Source: CAJXZP01 sp041563475 (GTDB taxonomy: Bacteria; Bacteroidota; Bacteroidia; Flavobacteriales_G; Salibacteraceae). From it: a stretch of 64,000 nt of DNA. Under the pieces are notes generated by a model that did no database searches, was not told where the DNA came from, and was given only the letters and a program-made list of their open reading frames with translations. This document shows, piece by piece, positions 9,363-17,857 of this stretch (within the stretch, counting starts at the first letter, position 1; each line of letters begins with the position of its first letter). The stretch is from the NCBI GenBank assembly GCA_041563475.1, contig JBFFMY010000005.1, positions 18,633 through 82,632 of the forward strand, written 5' to 3'. The position numbers and the translations under genes were made by a program.

Positions 9363-10363
9363 TGAAAAAGCTAACTACCATTTCGTTTATCATTAGTGTA
9401 ATATTCGTGAATATTGTTAACGCTCAAGATGCGCAGTATTCTCAGTTTTACGCTAACCCAATTTATTTGAACCCTGCTTTTGCAGGAACATCCGAGCAAC
9501 ATCGTATTGTCGGAAATTTTAGAGACCAATGGCCTTCTATTCCAGGGTCGTTTGTATCCTATTCACTATCTTATGATGTTAACATGGCGGAGGCTAAAAG
9601 TGGATTGGGATTTTACATCAACCGCGATCAAGCGGGTTCTGGTAGTTTAAGTACAACTAAAATTGGCGGAATCTATGCGTATGAAATTAAAACAGGATCC
9701 AATTTTGCAGTTCGACCTGCTATTGGTATCGCATACGGTAACCGAACTGTTGATATTACAAAACTTCGTTTTGGTGATCAATTATTAACGGGTAATGATA
9801 TTTCATTGCAATCAAATTTGGTTAACGACAAAGTAAGTTACATGGATTTGTCTACCGGTGTAGTAATGTACAGCAACAATTTTTGGTTCGGATATTCTAT
9901 GTTTCACCTAAATAAACCAAATAATTCTTTGTTAGGGCAAACCAATATTTTATTGCCTTTGCACAGTATGCATTTAGGATATCGCCTTCCTGTTAGTAGA
10001 ACAGTAAAAAGAGAGGTTGTAAGAAGCTTAACAGTGGCTGTTAATTATAAATCACAGGGGAATTGGGACCAAGTGGATGTAGGAATGTATTATTTTGTTA
10101 AACCATTTGTTATGGGAGTTTGGTACCGTGGTATTCCTTTACTGAAAGGATATAAGCCTGGTTATGATAACTCAGATGCAGTAATATTGTTAGCAGGAGT
10201 GCACTTTAACAACTTTAAGTTCGCTTATTCTTATGATATTACAATAAGTGAAGTATGGGCAAATACGGGTGGAGCGCATGAATTAAGCGTGATTTATGAA
10301 TACGAAAACCCACATAAAAAACGTAGAAAAAGACGCGTTAAATTGGCTTGTCCAAAGTTCTAA
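9362..10363 (+). CDS. PorP/SprF family type IX secretion outer-membrane protein
   Basis: The 333-residue protein has a signal peptide ending near NIVNAQ and opens with DAQYSQFYANPIYLNPAFAG, the hallmark of PorP/SprF proteins. Alternating aromatic strands suggest an outer-membrane barrel. SprF-like proteins are paired with particular large T9SS cargos (SprF with SprB in Flavobacterium). The one-base overlap with the PKD-repeat gene strongly suggests it serves that protein as a dedicated secretion or anchoring partner; this pairing is inference. No strong terminator was seen in the 206 bases that follow. Confidence 0.93.
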   Translation: MKKLTTISFIISVIFVNIVNAQDAQYSQFYANPIYLNPAFAGTSEQHRIVGNFRDQWPSIPGSFVSYSLSYDVNMAEAKSGLGFYINRDQAGSGSLSTTKIGGIYAYEIKTGSNFAVRPAIGIAYGNRTVDITKLRFGDQLLTGNDISLQSNLVNDKVSYMDLSTGVVMYSNNFWFGYSMFHLNKPNNSLLGQTNILLPLHSMHLGYRLPVSRTVKREVVRSLTVAVNYKSQGNWDQVDVGMYYFVKPFVMGVWYRGIPLLKGYKPGYDNSDAVILLAGVHFNNFKFAYSYDITISEVWANTGGAHELSVIYEYENPHKKRRKRRVKLACPKF

Positions 10364-10541
10364 CCAAGAATTAATTAAAACTATCATTTTATAAGTAGAA
10401 TTTTACTCTTCTTTTCAAATCAAATTGCATTCTCATTGTACCATTGCCGTAGTGTAAGATAAGTTACATTTTTACGCTAATTATTTATGCAATTTTGCAG
10501 GGTTTAGTGACCTAAATCAAGGTTTTAAAAGCATTATAAAT

Positions 10542-10549
10542 TAACTTTG
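10542..10549 (+). promoter_or_regulatory. -7 promoter box for trxB
   Basis: TAACTTTG fits TAnnTTTG and lies 21 bases upstream of the trxB ATG. Confidence 0.5.
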
Positions 10550-10569
10550 TTACATAAAAAAAGAATAAA

Positions 10570-11514
10570 ATGTCGGAAGAAGTAGAGCACTTAAAATGTT
10601 TAATTATAGGATCGGGTCCCGCAGGTTATACAGCGGCAATTTATGCTGCTCGTGCAGATATGCATCCAGTTATGTATACTGGAATGGAACCTGGAGGTCA
10701 ACTCACAACAACAACAGAGGTAGATAATTTCCCTGGATATCCTAATGGGGTTGATGGTACTGCCATGATGGAAGATTTGAAAAATCAGGCCGAAAGATTT
10801 GATACTGAAGTTCGTTTTGGAAGAGTTACAGAAGTTGATTTTTCATCCAAACCACATAAGGTTGTAGTAGATGGTAAGAAGCAAATTACTGCGGATACAG
10901 TAATAATTTCTACTGGTGCCTCAGCTAAATGGTTAGGATTAGAAAGTGAACAAAGAATTCGTAAAAGTGGAGGAGGAGTTTCCGCTTGTGCCACCTGTGA
11001 TGGTTTTTTCTATAAAGGTAAAGATGTGGTTATTGTTGGTGCTGGTGATTCAGCAGCGGAAGAGGCTACGTTTTTAGCAAAATTATGTAGAAAAGTGTAC
11101 ATGGTAGTGCGTAAAGATCAAATGAAGGCGTCTAAAGCCATGCAACATCGGGTAAATTCTACCGCCAATTTGGAGGTTTTATACAACACGGAAACAGAAG
11201 AGGTTTTGGGAGACACGGTGGTAGAAGGGGTAAGAGTTTTCAATAATATTACGGGAGAAAAAACAGATTTGAAAGTTGATGGATTTTTTGTTGCTATTGG
11301 GCATACCCCAAATACGGAAATTTTTAAAGATTTTATTCACCGAGATGAGGTAGGTTATATCAAAAATGTACCTGGATCTTCTAAAACCAATGTGAAAGGC
11401 GTTTTTGTGGCTGGAGATGCAGCTGATAAAACCTATAGACAAGCAATTACAGCAGCAGGAACTGGATGTATGGCAGCCTTGGATGCAGAAAGATATTTAG
11501 CGGAAATGGAATAA
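10570..11514 (+). CDS. trxB: Thioredoxin-disulfide reductase
   Basis: The 314-residue enzyme has an N-terminal FAD site (LIIGSGPAGYTAAIYAAR, residues 11-28), the redox-active CATC pair at Cys140 and Cys143, a central NADPH site (VVIVGAGDSAAEEA) and the C-terminal FAD motif VFVAGDAADKTYRQAITAAG. Length and domain order match bacterial low-molecular-weight thioredoxin reductases, which pass electrons from NADPH to thioredoxin in the cytoplasm. It has its own TAnnTTTG promoter and is followed by a clear terminator, so it is monocistronic. Confidence 0.97.
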   Translation: MSEEVEHLKCLIIGSGPAGYTAAIYAARADMHPVMYTGMEPGGQLTTTTEVDNFPGYPNGVDGTAMMEDLKNQAERFDTEVRFGRVTEVDFSSKPHKVVVDGKKQITADTVIISTGASAKWLGLESEQRIRKSGGGVSACATCDGFFYKGKDVVIVGAGDSAAEEATFLAKLCRKVYMVVRKDQMKASKAMQHRVNSTANLEVLYNTETEEVLGDTVVEGVRVFNNITGEKTDLKVDGFFVAIGHTPNTEIFKDFIHRDEVGYIKNVPGSSKTNVKGVFVAGDAADKTYRQAITAAGTGCMAALDAERYLAEME

Positions 11515-11535
11515 ACGCCAATAATAATTAAATTC

Positions 11536-11562
11536 AAAGGAGGCCTTGGTCTCCTTTTTTTT
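11536..11562 (+). terminator. Rho-independent terminator of trxB
   Basis: AAAGGAG and CTCCTTT form a stem around GCCTTGGT, followed by eight T. Confidence 0.85.
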
Positions 11563-11597
11563 ATATTAGCACGCTCTAGTTTAAAAAAAAAAAATCA

Positions 11598-12446
11598 TTG
11601 AGTTATTTCGTAGTCACATTAATTACATTTTTATTTCCTGTTGGCGTACTAGCCATTGGTGCATTAGACGTTTTTGCCAATAGAAATGCAGGGCTCTCAC
11701 GTACCCTTTTTGGGATATTTTTGTTTACGCTTTTATCCTTTTTTCTATTTAACCTGATGACGGAGGTTGAAATGGGTGCTTTTCAAATTTATGGTTTTGT
11801 AATTTTTATGCCTTTTTCAATGTTTGCAGCTCCAATATTGTTGATGTATCAAACTTCATTGATGGGGAAAAAAGACAAACTTTTAGGAAGAGGAGCTACC
11901 TACGTTCATTTAATTCCTGCCCTTTATTCGTTAACTATTTTAGTTATTGGGTTATTTATTTTCAAAACCGAAGAAGTAAATGAGATTCTCACGATTCAAA
12001 AACTGAATACACAGGTGGTCTCTAAAAATATAGCGAGATGGGTTTTGGTTTCAGCCCATATTGTTTGGTACGTGCAATTATTTGTTTACAATAAAAAAAT
12101 TCAAAAGGTCTATGCAGTACAGCGTAGAAAATTCGGTAAATTTTATGCCGAATATGAAGAGCGAAATGAACAATTAATGTTACGGCAAGTATTAATTTTG
12201 ATATTGGTTGGTGTTTATGATTTAATGTTCTGGGTGGTATGCGTTCGAGATCCGTTACTATTAATTATTTCTAATATTATTTTTGGATTACTTATGGGCT
12301 ACTTGATTATTTCGGGTAGGGAACAAATAGATAAGAAAAAATATAGGATGTATAAACTAAGTTCCCATGAAGATGAGATTGCAGGAAACCTTTTAGCTGC
12401 AAATGCGCATAAAAAAAGAATTAAATCCATAAAAAAAGACCGTTAA
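11598..12446 (+). CDS. Multi-pass membrane protein resembling the sensor half of membrane AraC-type regulators
   Basis: The 282-residue product starts at TTG 11598, since no upstream ATG exists and the first in-frame ATG would cut off the first helices. It contains about seven hydrophobic segments (for example SYFVVTLITFLFPVGVLAIG, YSLTILVIGLFIF and a pair near the C-terminus) and ends in a Lys-rich cytoplasmic tail. The layout resembles the membrane region of Bacteroidota regulators in which seven helices precede an AraC helix-turn-helix domain, but no DNA-binding domain is present here. That comparison is from general impression and is tentative. The 3' end overlaps a bidirectional terminator. 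Confidence 0.6.
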   Translation: MSYFVVTLITFLFPVGVLAIGALDVFANRNAGLSRTLFGIFLFTLLSFFLFNLMTEVEMGAFQIYGFVIFMPFSMFAAPILLMYQTSLMGKKDKLLGRGATYVHLIPALYSLTILVIGLFIFKTEEVNEILTIQKLNTQVVSKNIARWVLVSAHIVWYVQLFVYNKKIQKVYAVQRRKFGKFYAEYEERNEQLMLRQVLILILVGVYDLMFWVVCVRDPLLLIISNIIFGLLMGYLIISGREQIDKKKYRMYKLSSHEDEIAGNLLAANAHKKRIKSIKKDR

Positions 12447-12468
12447 CCACGGTCTTTTTTTATGGATT
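12424..12468. terminator. Bidirectional terminator, perfect 19-bp inverted repeat
   Basis: Positions 12424-12442 and 12450-12468 are perfect reverse complements with a 7-base loop. GACCG/CGGTC is flanked by seven A and seven T, so a U-tract forms in either direction. It lies between, and partly within, the 3' ends of two convergent genes; the stop codon of the plus-strand gene lies in the loop region. Confidence 0.9.
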
Positions 12469-12880
12469 ATTTATAGATAATTTCATGCGTAATTTCCGAT
12501 GCTTTTTCGAGCATGGCCGTTACCCCACAATATCTTTCTAACGAATAATTTACGGCTTTTTCAACCTTTGTACGATCTAAATCTTTTCCCCAAATAGAAT
12601 AAGTCAACTTTATTTTCCCATAGTACTTAGGATGTTCTTCTGTAAGTTCTCCATCGGCAGTAACTTTAAAATCAGAAAATGGAACACGCATTTTTTTCAA
12701 CATTGAAATTACATCCATAGCTGTACAGCCTATTAGACCAACTAAAATGAGAGGCTTGGGTCTAGGTCCAAGATCATTTCCGCCAAATTCTGGTTCAGCA
12801 TCTAAAATCATTTCATGGCCGTTAACCTCACCCTTGAAGGACATTCCTCCATTATAACCAAAAGTAATTTCGTGATTCAT
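12467..12880 (-). CDS. OsmC family protein
   Basis: The 137-residue product begins MNHEITFGYNGGMSFKGEV and carries the OsmC/Ohr core (LVGLIGCTAMDVISMLKKMR) with one of the two expected Cys, and a second Cys in VNYSLERYCGVTAML. Cys-based peroxide reduction is known for this family, but many members, such as YhfA-like ones, have no assigned substrate. I chose ATG 12880 over the longer in-frame start at 12919 because it gives the usual family length. Cytoplasmic. Confidence 0.85.
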   Translation of the reverse strand: MNHEITFGYNGGMSFKGEVNGHEMILDAEPEFGGNDLGPRPKPLILVGLIGCTAMDVISMLKKMRVPFSDFKVTADGELTEEHPKYYGKIKLTYSIWGKDLDRTKVEKAVNYSLERYCGVTAMLEKASEITHEIIYK

Positions 12881-12958
12881 GATATTTCTTTTTTGTTTTG
12901 AAGTACAAAATAGCGGCATTTATAACTACCATTTGGTGATATTTATCATTTTGGGTAT

Positions 12959-12986
12959 AAAAAAAGCGGTCTGTTAGACCGCTTTT
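12959..12986 (-). terminator. Rho-independent terminator
   Basis: GCGGTCT/AGACCGC stem with a 3-base loop, T-rich on the minus strand (A-run 12959-12965), serving the outer-membrane protein operon that ends at 13005. Confidence 0.85.
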
Positions 12987-13004
12987 AAGTTTCGTTAAGG
13001 AAGT

Positions 13005-13607
13005 TTAGAAAAAATAACTAAACCCGACATTAATATTTAGAAAACTATGCGTTGGTCCGCTATTAGATGGTAGGATGTAATGATATTTTGTATTCACAAA
13101 AAAGTCAGCTGAACCTCCTGTGGGGAAAATAACCCCTGCCTCAGGGTAAAATCCGAAATTCCAAGTGTTTTGATCAAAAGCAAATCCACTGATATCAAAC
13201 CTTTGTAATACACGATACAAACCAGCTCCAGCTCCAATGAACGGTATTACTTTTCCTTCTGGGTTTATATGATACGTTCCAGTAACGGTCATTGGAAAAT
13301 AATTCAAATAACGAACTTGTGTTCCTGCCAATGTTAAATTTAGATCTGGAATTTCTATGACGTCATTTTCTACTTTTTGACTCATTATTTGCCAAGCTAT
13401 ATTAATGCCAACAGAGACTTCATCATTCAACATTTTTTTCCATTCTAATCCCATTGCACCCCAACTGTATTTACTAATGAAATCATGTGTTTCACCAGTA
13501 GTTAGAGCAGTATTATACGTGATGGCAAAGAAATTATCCTGTGCGTCTGTCTTAATCGTTGCTGCCAAAAGGGCTATCCCCACTAAAATAAATTTTAACT
13601 TTTTCAT
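13005..13607 (-). CDS. Outer-membrane beta-barrel protein
   Basis: The 200-residue protein has a signal peptide (MKKLKFILVGIALLAATIKTDAQ) and alternating amphipathic strands ending in an aromatic residue (LNINVGFSYFF), as in OmpW/OmpA-like small barrels (about eight strands). The segment VIPFIGAGAGLYRV is typical of this broad class. The specific function is unknown. It starts only five bases after the DUF4136-like lipoprotein gene, so the two form an operon ended by the hairpin at 12959-12986. Confidence 0.8.
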   Translation of the reverse strand: MKKLKFILVGIALLAATIKTDAQDNFFAITYNTALTTGETHDFISKYSWGAMGLEWKKMLNDEVSVGINIAWQIMSQKVENDVIEIPDLNLTLAGTQVRYLNYFPMTVTGTYHINPEGKVIPFIGAGAGLYRVLQRFDISGFAFDQNTWNFGFYPEAGVIFPTGGSADFFVNTKYHYILPSNSGPTHSFLNINVGFSYFF

Positions 13608-13612
13608 AGCTT

Positions 13613-14266
13613 CTATTTTGTAAGGTTTAAATATTGAGATTGATTAAAGGCTTGGTTAATGGAATATTCAATTCTTGAAATGGTGTTACTAGAAGAATTT
13701 AGAATTCCGTTTAAGGCACCATTCCATATTACCTTTGCCGGGTCATCATTAAAATCATGGTTTTTTATATCCTGCATGGTCATCACAATGGTTCCTGTAG
13801 TATAACTGTAGTAAGAAACTCCACCTCCGTACCATGGGTAACCATATCCATATCCTGGATATCCATACCCTGGATATCCATATCCTGGGTAGTAAATGGC
13901 ACCTGAAACTGTACTGTTCCATGTAGATGATTCAATATAAACATCAGGTGTATCACCAGCTAAAATTTGATTCCGTGTTAGTTCTGTCCACCCATAATTC
14001 AATAGGTTAGTACGCATCGTACTTAAAATTGCATTGGCTTCATTTAGAGGGTAATCTGGTTTCGTTTTAGAAGAATCATAAACGATTATTACAGAATCGT
14101 AAAGATAGAATGTCTGATAATTGTCTTTAAAAACAACATCATCCGCATAACGCGTTCCAATGATATCATAATCATTAATTGTTCTATCTTTTTCTGGGTA
14201 ACAGGAAACTACGAGTCCTAAAACCATTGAAAAAGAAATCCACTTTAATAGTTTCATATTATTCAA
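13613..14266 (-). CDS. DUF4136-like lipoprotein with a PGYGY repeat
   Basis: This 217-residue protein has a lipoprotein signal (LLKWISFSMVLGLVVSC) with Cys as the last residue of the lipobox. The rest resembles DUF4136 envelope lipoproteins, with a later segment of repeated PGYGY units near residue 130 and a C-terminal part (MTMQDIKNHD...VIWNGALNGIL) typical of that domain. No activity is established for the family. It is the first gene of a two-gene operon with the barrel protein at 13005-13607, suggesting a joint envelope role. Confidence 0.75.
   Translation of the reverse strand: MNNMKLLKWISFSMVLGLVVSCYPEKDRTINDYDIIGTRYADDVVFKDNYQTFYLYDSVIIVYDSSKTKPDYPLNEANAILSTMRTNLLNYGWTELTRNQILAGDTPDVYIESSTWNSTVSGAIYYPGYGYPGYGYPGYGYGYPWYGGGVSYYSYTTGTIVMTMQDIKNHDFNDDPAKVIWNGALNGILNSSSNTISRIEYSINQAFNQSQYLNLTK
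13848..13892 (-). repeat. 15-bp tandem repeat, three copies, inside the lipoprotein gene
   Basis: Three near-identical 15-base units (CCATATCCTGGATAT type) encode the PGYGY repeats. The unit is a multiple of three, so copy-number change would keep the frame. Confidence 0.85.
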
Positions 14267-14477
14267 ATATTTATTTGGTTATAATTTACGCACGAAATTA
14301 GGGCTATTCTATTCCACATACAAGACCTAGAATTATTAAATTGAATAGATGGTTGTATGAATTTTTGTCACGAATAATCGGTGATTAGTGTAGGTAATTG
14401 TTTAATGAACGACACCATGTCATAATTTTTGCTTTGGTACAAGTATTGAAAAGAGCGACCTAATTAAAATTAGACAA

Positions 14478-16376
14478 ATGGCAAAAGGAAAAATAAAAGT
14501 AGAATCGGGAAATATATTTCCTGTAATTAAAAAGTTTTTATACTCGGATCACGAGATTTTTTTACGTGAATTGGTTTCAAATGCGGTTGATGCATCTCTT
14601 AAATTAAAAGCATTGAAACAAGCTGGAGAATTTTCTGGGGATGTTGACGATTTGCTTATTGAGGTTAAATTAGACAAAGATGCTAAAACACTTACCATTT
14701 CGGATAACGGAATTGGTATGACAGAAGAAGAAACTAAAAAGTATCTGAATCAAATGGCATTTTCTGGAGCGGAAGAGTTTCTTGAAAAGTATGAAAAAGA
14801 AGGTAAGGATGCAGGTATTATTGGTCACTTTGGGTTAGGTTTTTATTCTGCCTTTATGGTGGCGAAGGAGGTTGAGGTAAATACAAAATCCTACAAAGAT
14901 GAACCTGGTGTTCAATGGGTGTGTGATGGGGACCCAGAATACACAATGAAGAAAATCCCTAAAAAGAATAGGGGAACGGATATTGTTTTGCATTTGGATG
15001 ATGATTCTTTGGAGTTTTTAGAAGAGAATAGGATTTCCGGAATTTTAAACAAATACTGTAAATTTTTACCCATAAAAATCAAATTTGGGACTGAAACAGA
15101 ATCGTACGATGACCCTAGTGGTGAAAAGGATGAAAATGATAAGGTAAAACAGCTTTCTCGGGAAGTAGACAACATAATTAATAACCCTGAACCGGCTTGG
15201 ACAAAGAAGCCAGCGGATTTGGATGATGCGGAATACAAGAAATTTTATTCGGAACTATATCCAGCTACATTTGAAGAGCCGTTGTTTCATATTCATCTTA
15301 ATGTGGATTATCCATTCAATTTAACGGGGATTTTATATTTCCCGAAATTGTCGAATAATATTCAAGTTCAGAAAAATAAAATCAATCTGTATTCCAATCA
15401 GGTTTTTATCACCGACAACGTGGAGAATATTGTTCCTGAATTTTTAACCATATTGCATGGTGTAATTGATTCACCAGATATTCCTCTGAATGTTTCTCGC
15501 TCGTACTTGCAAGAAGATAAACACGTGAAGCAAATATCTTCTCATATTTCTAAAAAAGTGGCAGATAAATTGGCTTCCATGTTTAAGAAGGATCGAACTG
15601 ATTTTGAAGCCAAGTGGGATGATATTAAGGTATTCATGGAATATGGTGCGTTAACAGATGAGAAGTTTTTTGATAGAATTAAAAAATCTCTATTGTTTAA
15701 AAACACGGATAATGCGTTTTTTACTCTTGCCGAATACGAAGAAAAAATAAAAGCTACACAAACAGATAAGGACAATAGAGTAGTGTATTTGTACACCGAT
15801 AACACGGAAGATCAACATGTGTTTATTGAAAGTGCGAAAAACAAAGGATACGATGTTTTGTTGTTTGATACCCCTTTAACACCTCATTATGTACAGTTTT
15901 TAGAGACTAAACTTGAAAAGGCTTCTTTCGCACGAGTGGATGCGGATACCATTGATAAGCTGATTAAAAAGGATGAGGCAATTACTTCAAATTTAACAGA
16001 GGATCAGGAGAAAGAATTGAAAGAGGTAATCGATAAATTGGTGGATACAAAATCTTATTCAGTTCAATTTGAAGCCTTAACCGAAAATGATGCTCCGATG
16101 ATTATTACTCGTCCCGAGTTTATGAGACGAATGAAGGATCAACAAGCCATGGGTGGTGGTGGTGGTATGATGGGAATGGGAAATTTCCCAGATATGTATA
16201 ACCTTATTGTAAATTCAAACCATCCATTAACTAGCAAAATTTTGATTGAAGAAGATGCGGAAAAGAAATCGGATTTAGCCCAACAAGCAGTTGATTTGGC
16301 ATTGTTGTCTCAAAATTTATTAAAAGGAAATAAGCTAAGCGCGTTCTTAAAAAGAAGTGTAGAGTTGATTGATTAA
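14478..16376 (+). CDS. htpG: Molecular chaperone HtpG (Hsp90)
   Basis: The 632-residue product carries the Hsp90 N-terminal ATPase motifs (LRELVSNAVDASLKL; DNGIGMTEEE; GHFGLGFYSAFMVA), the middle domain (VDYPFNLTGILYFPKL; SRSYLQEDKHVKQI) and a C-terminal dimerisation region. The length fits bacterial HtpG. It is an ATP-dependent cytoplasmic chaperone. A Gly/Met-rich stretch near residue 557 (GGGGGMMGMG) is a linker. A strong terminator follows directly. Confidence 0.97.
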   Translation: MAKGKIKVESGNIFPVIKKFLYSDHEIFLRELVSNAVDASLKLKALKQAGEFSGDVDDLLIEVKLDKDAKTLTISDNGIGMTEEETKKYLNQMAFSGAEEFLEKYEKEGKDAGIIGHFGLGFYSAFMVAKEVEVNTKSYKDEPGVQWVCDGDPEYTMKKIPKKNRGTDIVLHLDDDSLEFLEENRISGILNKYCKFLPIKIKFGTETESYDDPSGEKDENDKVKQLSREVDNIINNPEPAWTKKPADLDDAEYKKFYSELYPATFEEPLFHIHLNVDYPFNLTGILYFPKLSNNIQVQKNKINLYSNQVFITDNVENIVPEFLTILHGVIDSPDIPLNVSRSYLQEDKHVKQISSHISKKVADKLASMFKKDRTDFEAKWDDIKVFMEYGALTDEKFFDRIKKSLLFKNTDNAFFTLAEYEEKIKATQTDKDNRVVYLYTDNTEDQHVFIESAKNKGYDVLLFDTPLTPHYVQFLETKLEKASFARVDADTIDKLIKKDEAITSNLTEDQEKELKEVIDKLVDTKSYSVQFEALTENDAPMIITRPEFMRRMKDQQAMGGGGGMMGMGNFPDMYNLIVNSNHPLTSKILIEEDAEKKSDLAQQAVDLALLSQNLLKGNKLSAFLKRSVELID

Positions 16377-16386
16377 TGTAATTATT

Positions 16387-16420
16387 AAAAGAGGCTTTCG
16401 AAAGAAAGCCTCTTTTTTTT
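16387..16420 (+). terminator. Rho-independent terminator of htpG
   Basis: AAAAGAGGCTTTC and GAAAGCCTCTTTT form a long stem around GAAA, followed by T residues. Confidence 0.92.
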
Positions 16421-16457
16421 ATCTAATTTTACACAGTAAATATCTAAAAATAAAATT

Positions 16458-17036
16458 ATGAAAAAGTGGTTAATAGCGATTGGAGTTTTAGTGATAATTG
16501 GATTTTGGTTTTCAGGAATGTATAATTCAATGGTTGAAAAACAGGAAACGGTTACTCAAACTTGGGCTAATGTGGAAACTCAGTATCAAAGAAGAGCAGA
16601 TTTAATTCCCAATTTGGTTAATACTGTAAAGGGATACGCAGAACATGAACAACAAACGCTTACTGCAGTAGTAGAAGCGAGATCAAAGGCTACTTCCGTG
16701 AATATTGATCCAAGTAATATGACTCAATCTGACATTCAAAACTTTAGTGCTGCGCAAGGCGGTTTAGGAAGTGCTTTATCTAGATTAATGGTTGTGGTTG
16801 AAAAATACCCCGATTTGAAAGCCAATGAAAATTTCTTGCAGTTGCAAGCTCAGCTTGAAGGTACTGAAAATAGAATATCGGTAGCACGGAAGGATTTTAA
16901 TGATGTTTCTAAAGATTACAATGCCTATGTTAAGAAGTTTCCACGCGTGATTTTTGCAGGGATGTTTGGTTTTAATGAGAAACCTTACTTTGAGTCTAAA
17001 GAAGGAACCGATGTAGCACCTGAAGTTCAGTTTTAA
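16458..17036 (+). CDS. LemA family protein
   Basis: The 192-residue protein has one N-terminal membrane helix (KKWLIAIGVLVIIGFWFSG) and the LemA core: the QRRADLIPNLVNTVKGYAEHE motif, then helical segments including SRLMVVVEKYPDLKANENF and NRISVARKDFNDVSKDYN, and the ending FPRVIFAGMFGF. The predicted fold is a helical bundle on the periplasmic side. The cellular role of the family is not settled. It is flanked by terminators on both sides and therefore stands alone. Confidence 0.92.
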   Translation: MKKWLIAIGVLVIIGFWFSGMYNSMVEKQETVTQTWANVETQYQRRADLIPNLVNTVKGYAEHEQQTLTAVVEARSKATSVNIDPSNMTQSDIQNFSAAQGGLGSALSRLMVVVEKYPDLKANENFLQLQAQLEGTENRISVARKDFNDVSKDYNAYVKKFPRVIFAGMFGFNEKPYFESKEGTDVAPEVQF

Positions 17037-17061
17037 GAAACAAAATAATAGGATATATAGT

Positions 17062-17090
17062 AAAGGGTTTCTAAACGGAACCCTTTTTTA
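17062..17090 (+). terminator. Terminator between convergent genes
   Basis: AAAGGGTTTC pairs with GGAACCCTTT around TAAAC, followed by a T-run. It ends lemA transcription and reaches the 3' end of the convergent gene at 17088. Confidence 0.8.
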
Positions 17091-17852
17091 TTTACCAAAA
17101 CTTTCAAAAACCCCCAAACCAAACAATGCAAAATCATACTTCACAGGATCCTTTGGGTCCAACTGTTTCAGTTGAAACATTACTTCCTCTAGCGCTTTCC
17201 AATCGTTTTGTTTACGAGTTAATAGTCCTAATTTCCTGGATACGTTTGCTGTATGCACATCTAAAGGCAAATACAAGTTTTCAGGATTTAGCTTCGTCCA
17301 AATTCCGAAATCTACTCCCTTTTGAGCGGGTCTAACCATCCATCGTAAATACATATTTATCCTTTTAGCTGCGGATCCTTTTATAGGATCAGAAACGTGT
17401 TTTTGCGTACGTGGGAGATGCAGAGGTTTAAAAAACAATTTCTTGAAGTTTGAAATATTTTCGTCCATTTTATTTGGATAGAAGGAGAAAGCTCCTTCTA
17501 ACCCGCCATGATTAATGTACAGGTTTTGAAGCGATTTCAAAAAAAACTTTAAATCCTCGAAGTTAAAAGTGCGGTGTTTGAAATTAGAAAACGACTCTAA
17601 ATCATTCTCTGTGAAATTCGAAATAAAATCATGTGGGGCCATATCCATATTTTCAATAAGGAATTTGGCATTTTTGATTATAGTTGGTCGCTGGCCCCAA
17701 GCAATTGTTGCCGACAAGAATCCAGCGATTTCAATATCTTCTTTTTTGGAGAATAAATGTGGAATTTGAATCGGGTCGGAACCGATAAAGTCAAGGGTTT
17801 CATAGAATTCTGCCTTTTGATTAAGAAAGTCTTTTAATTCGTTGAATTCCAT
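17088..17852 (-). CDS. TIGR02757-type (DUF2400) conserved protein
   Basis: The 254-residue product has the conserved start of this uncharacterised family (DPIQIPHLFSKKEDIEIAGFLSATIAWGQR) and a C-terminal block (RWMVRP...DFGIWTKLNP..LYLPLDVHTANVSRKLGLL) that recalls helix-hairpin-helix DNA glycosylases. Whether it acts on DNA is unproven. It lies five bases downstream of the LolD-like ATPase gene and probably shares its transcript; the functional link is unclear. Confidence 0.82.
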   Translation of the reverse strand: MEFNELKDFLNQKAEFYETLDFIGSDPIQIPHLFSKKEDIEIAGFLSATIAWGQRPTIIKNAKFLIENMDMAPHDFISNFTENDLESFSNFKHRTFNFEDLKFFLKSLQNLYINHGGLEGAFSFYPNKMDENISNFKKLFFKPLHLPRTQKHVSDPIKGSAAKRINMYLRWMVRPAQKGVDFGIWTKLNPENLYLPLDVHTANVSRKLGLLTRKQNDWKALEEVMFQLKQLDPKDPVKYDFALFGLGVFESFGK

Positions 17853-17857
17853 TCAGT

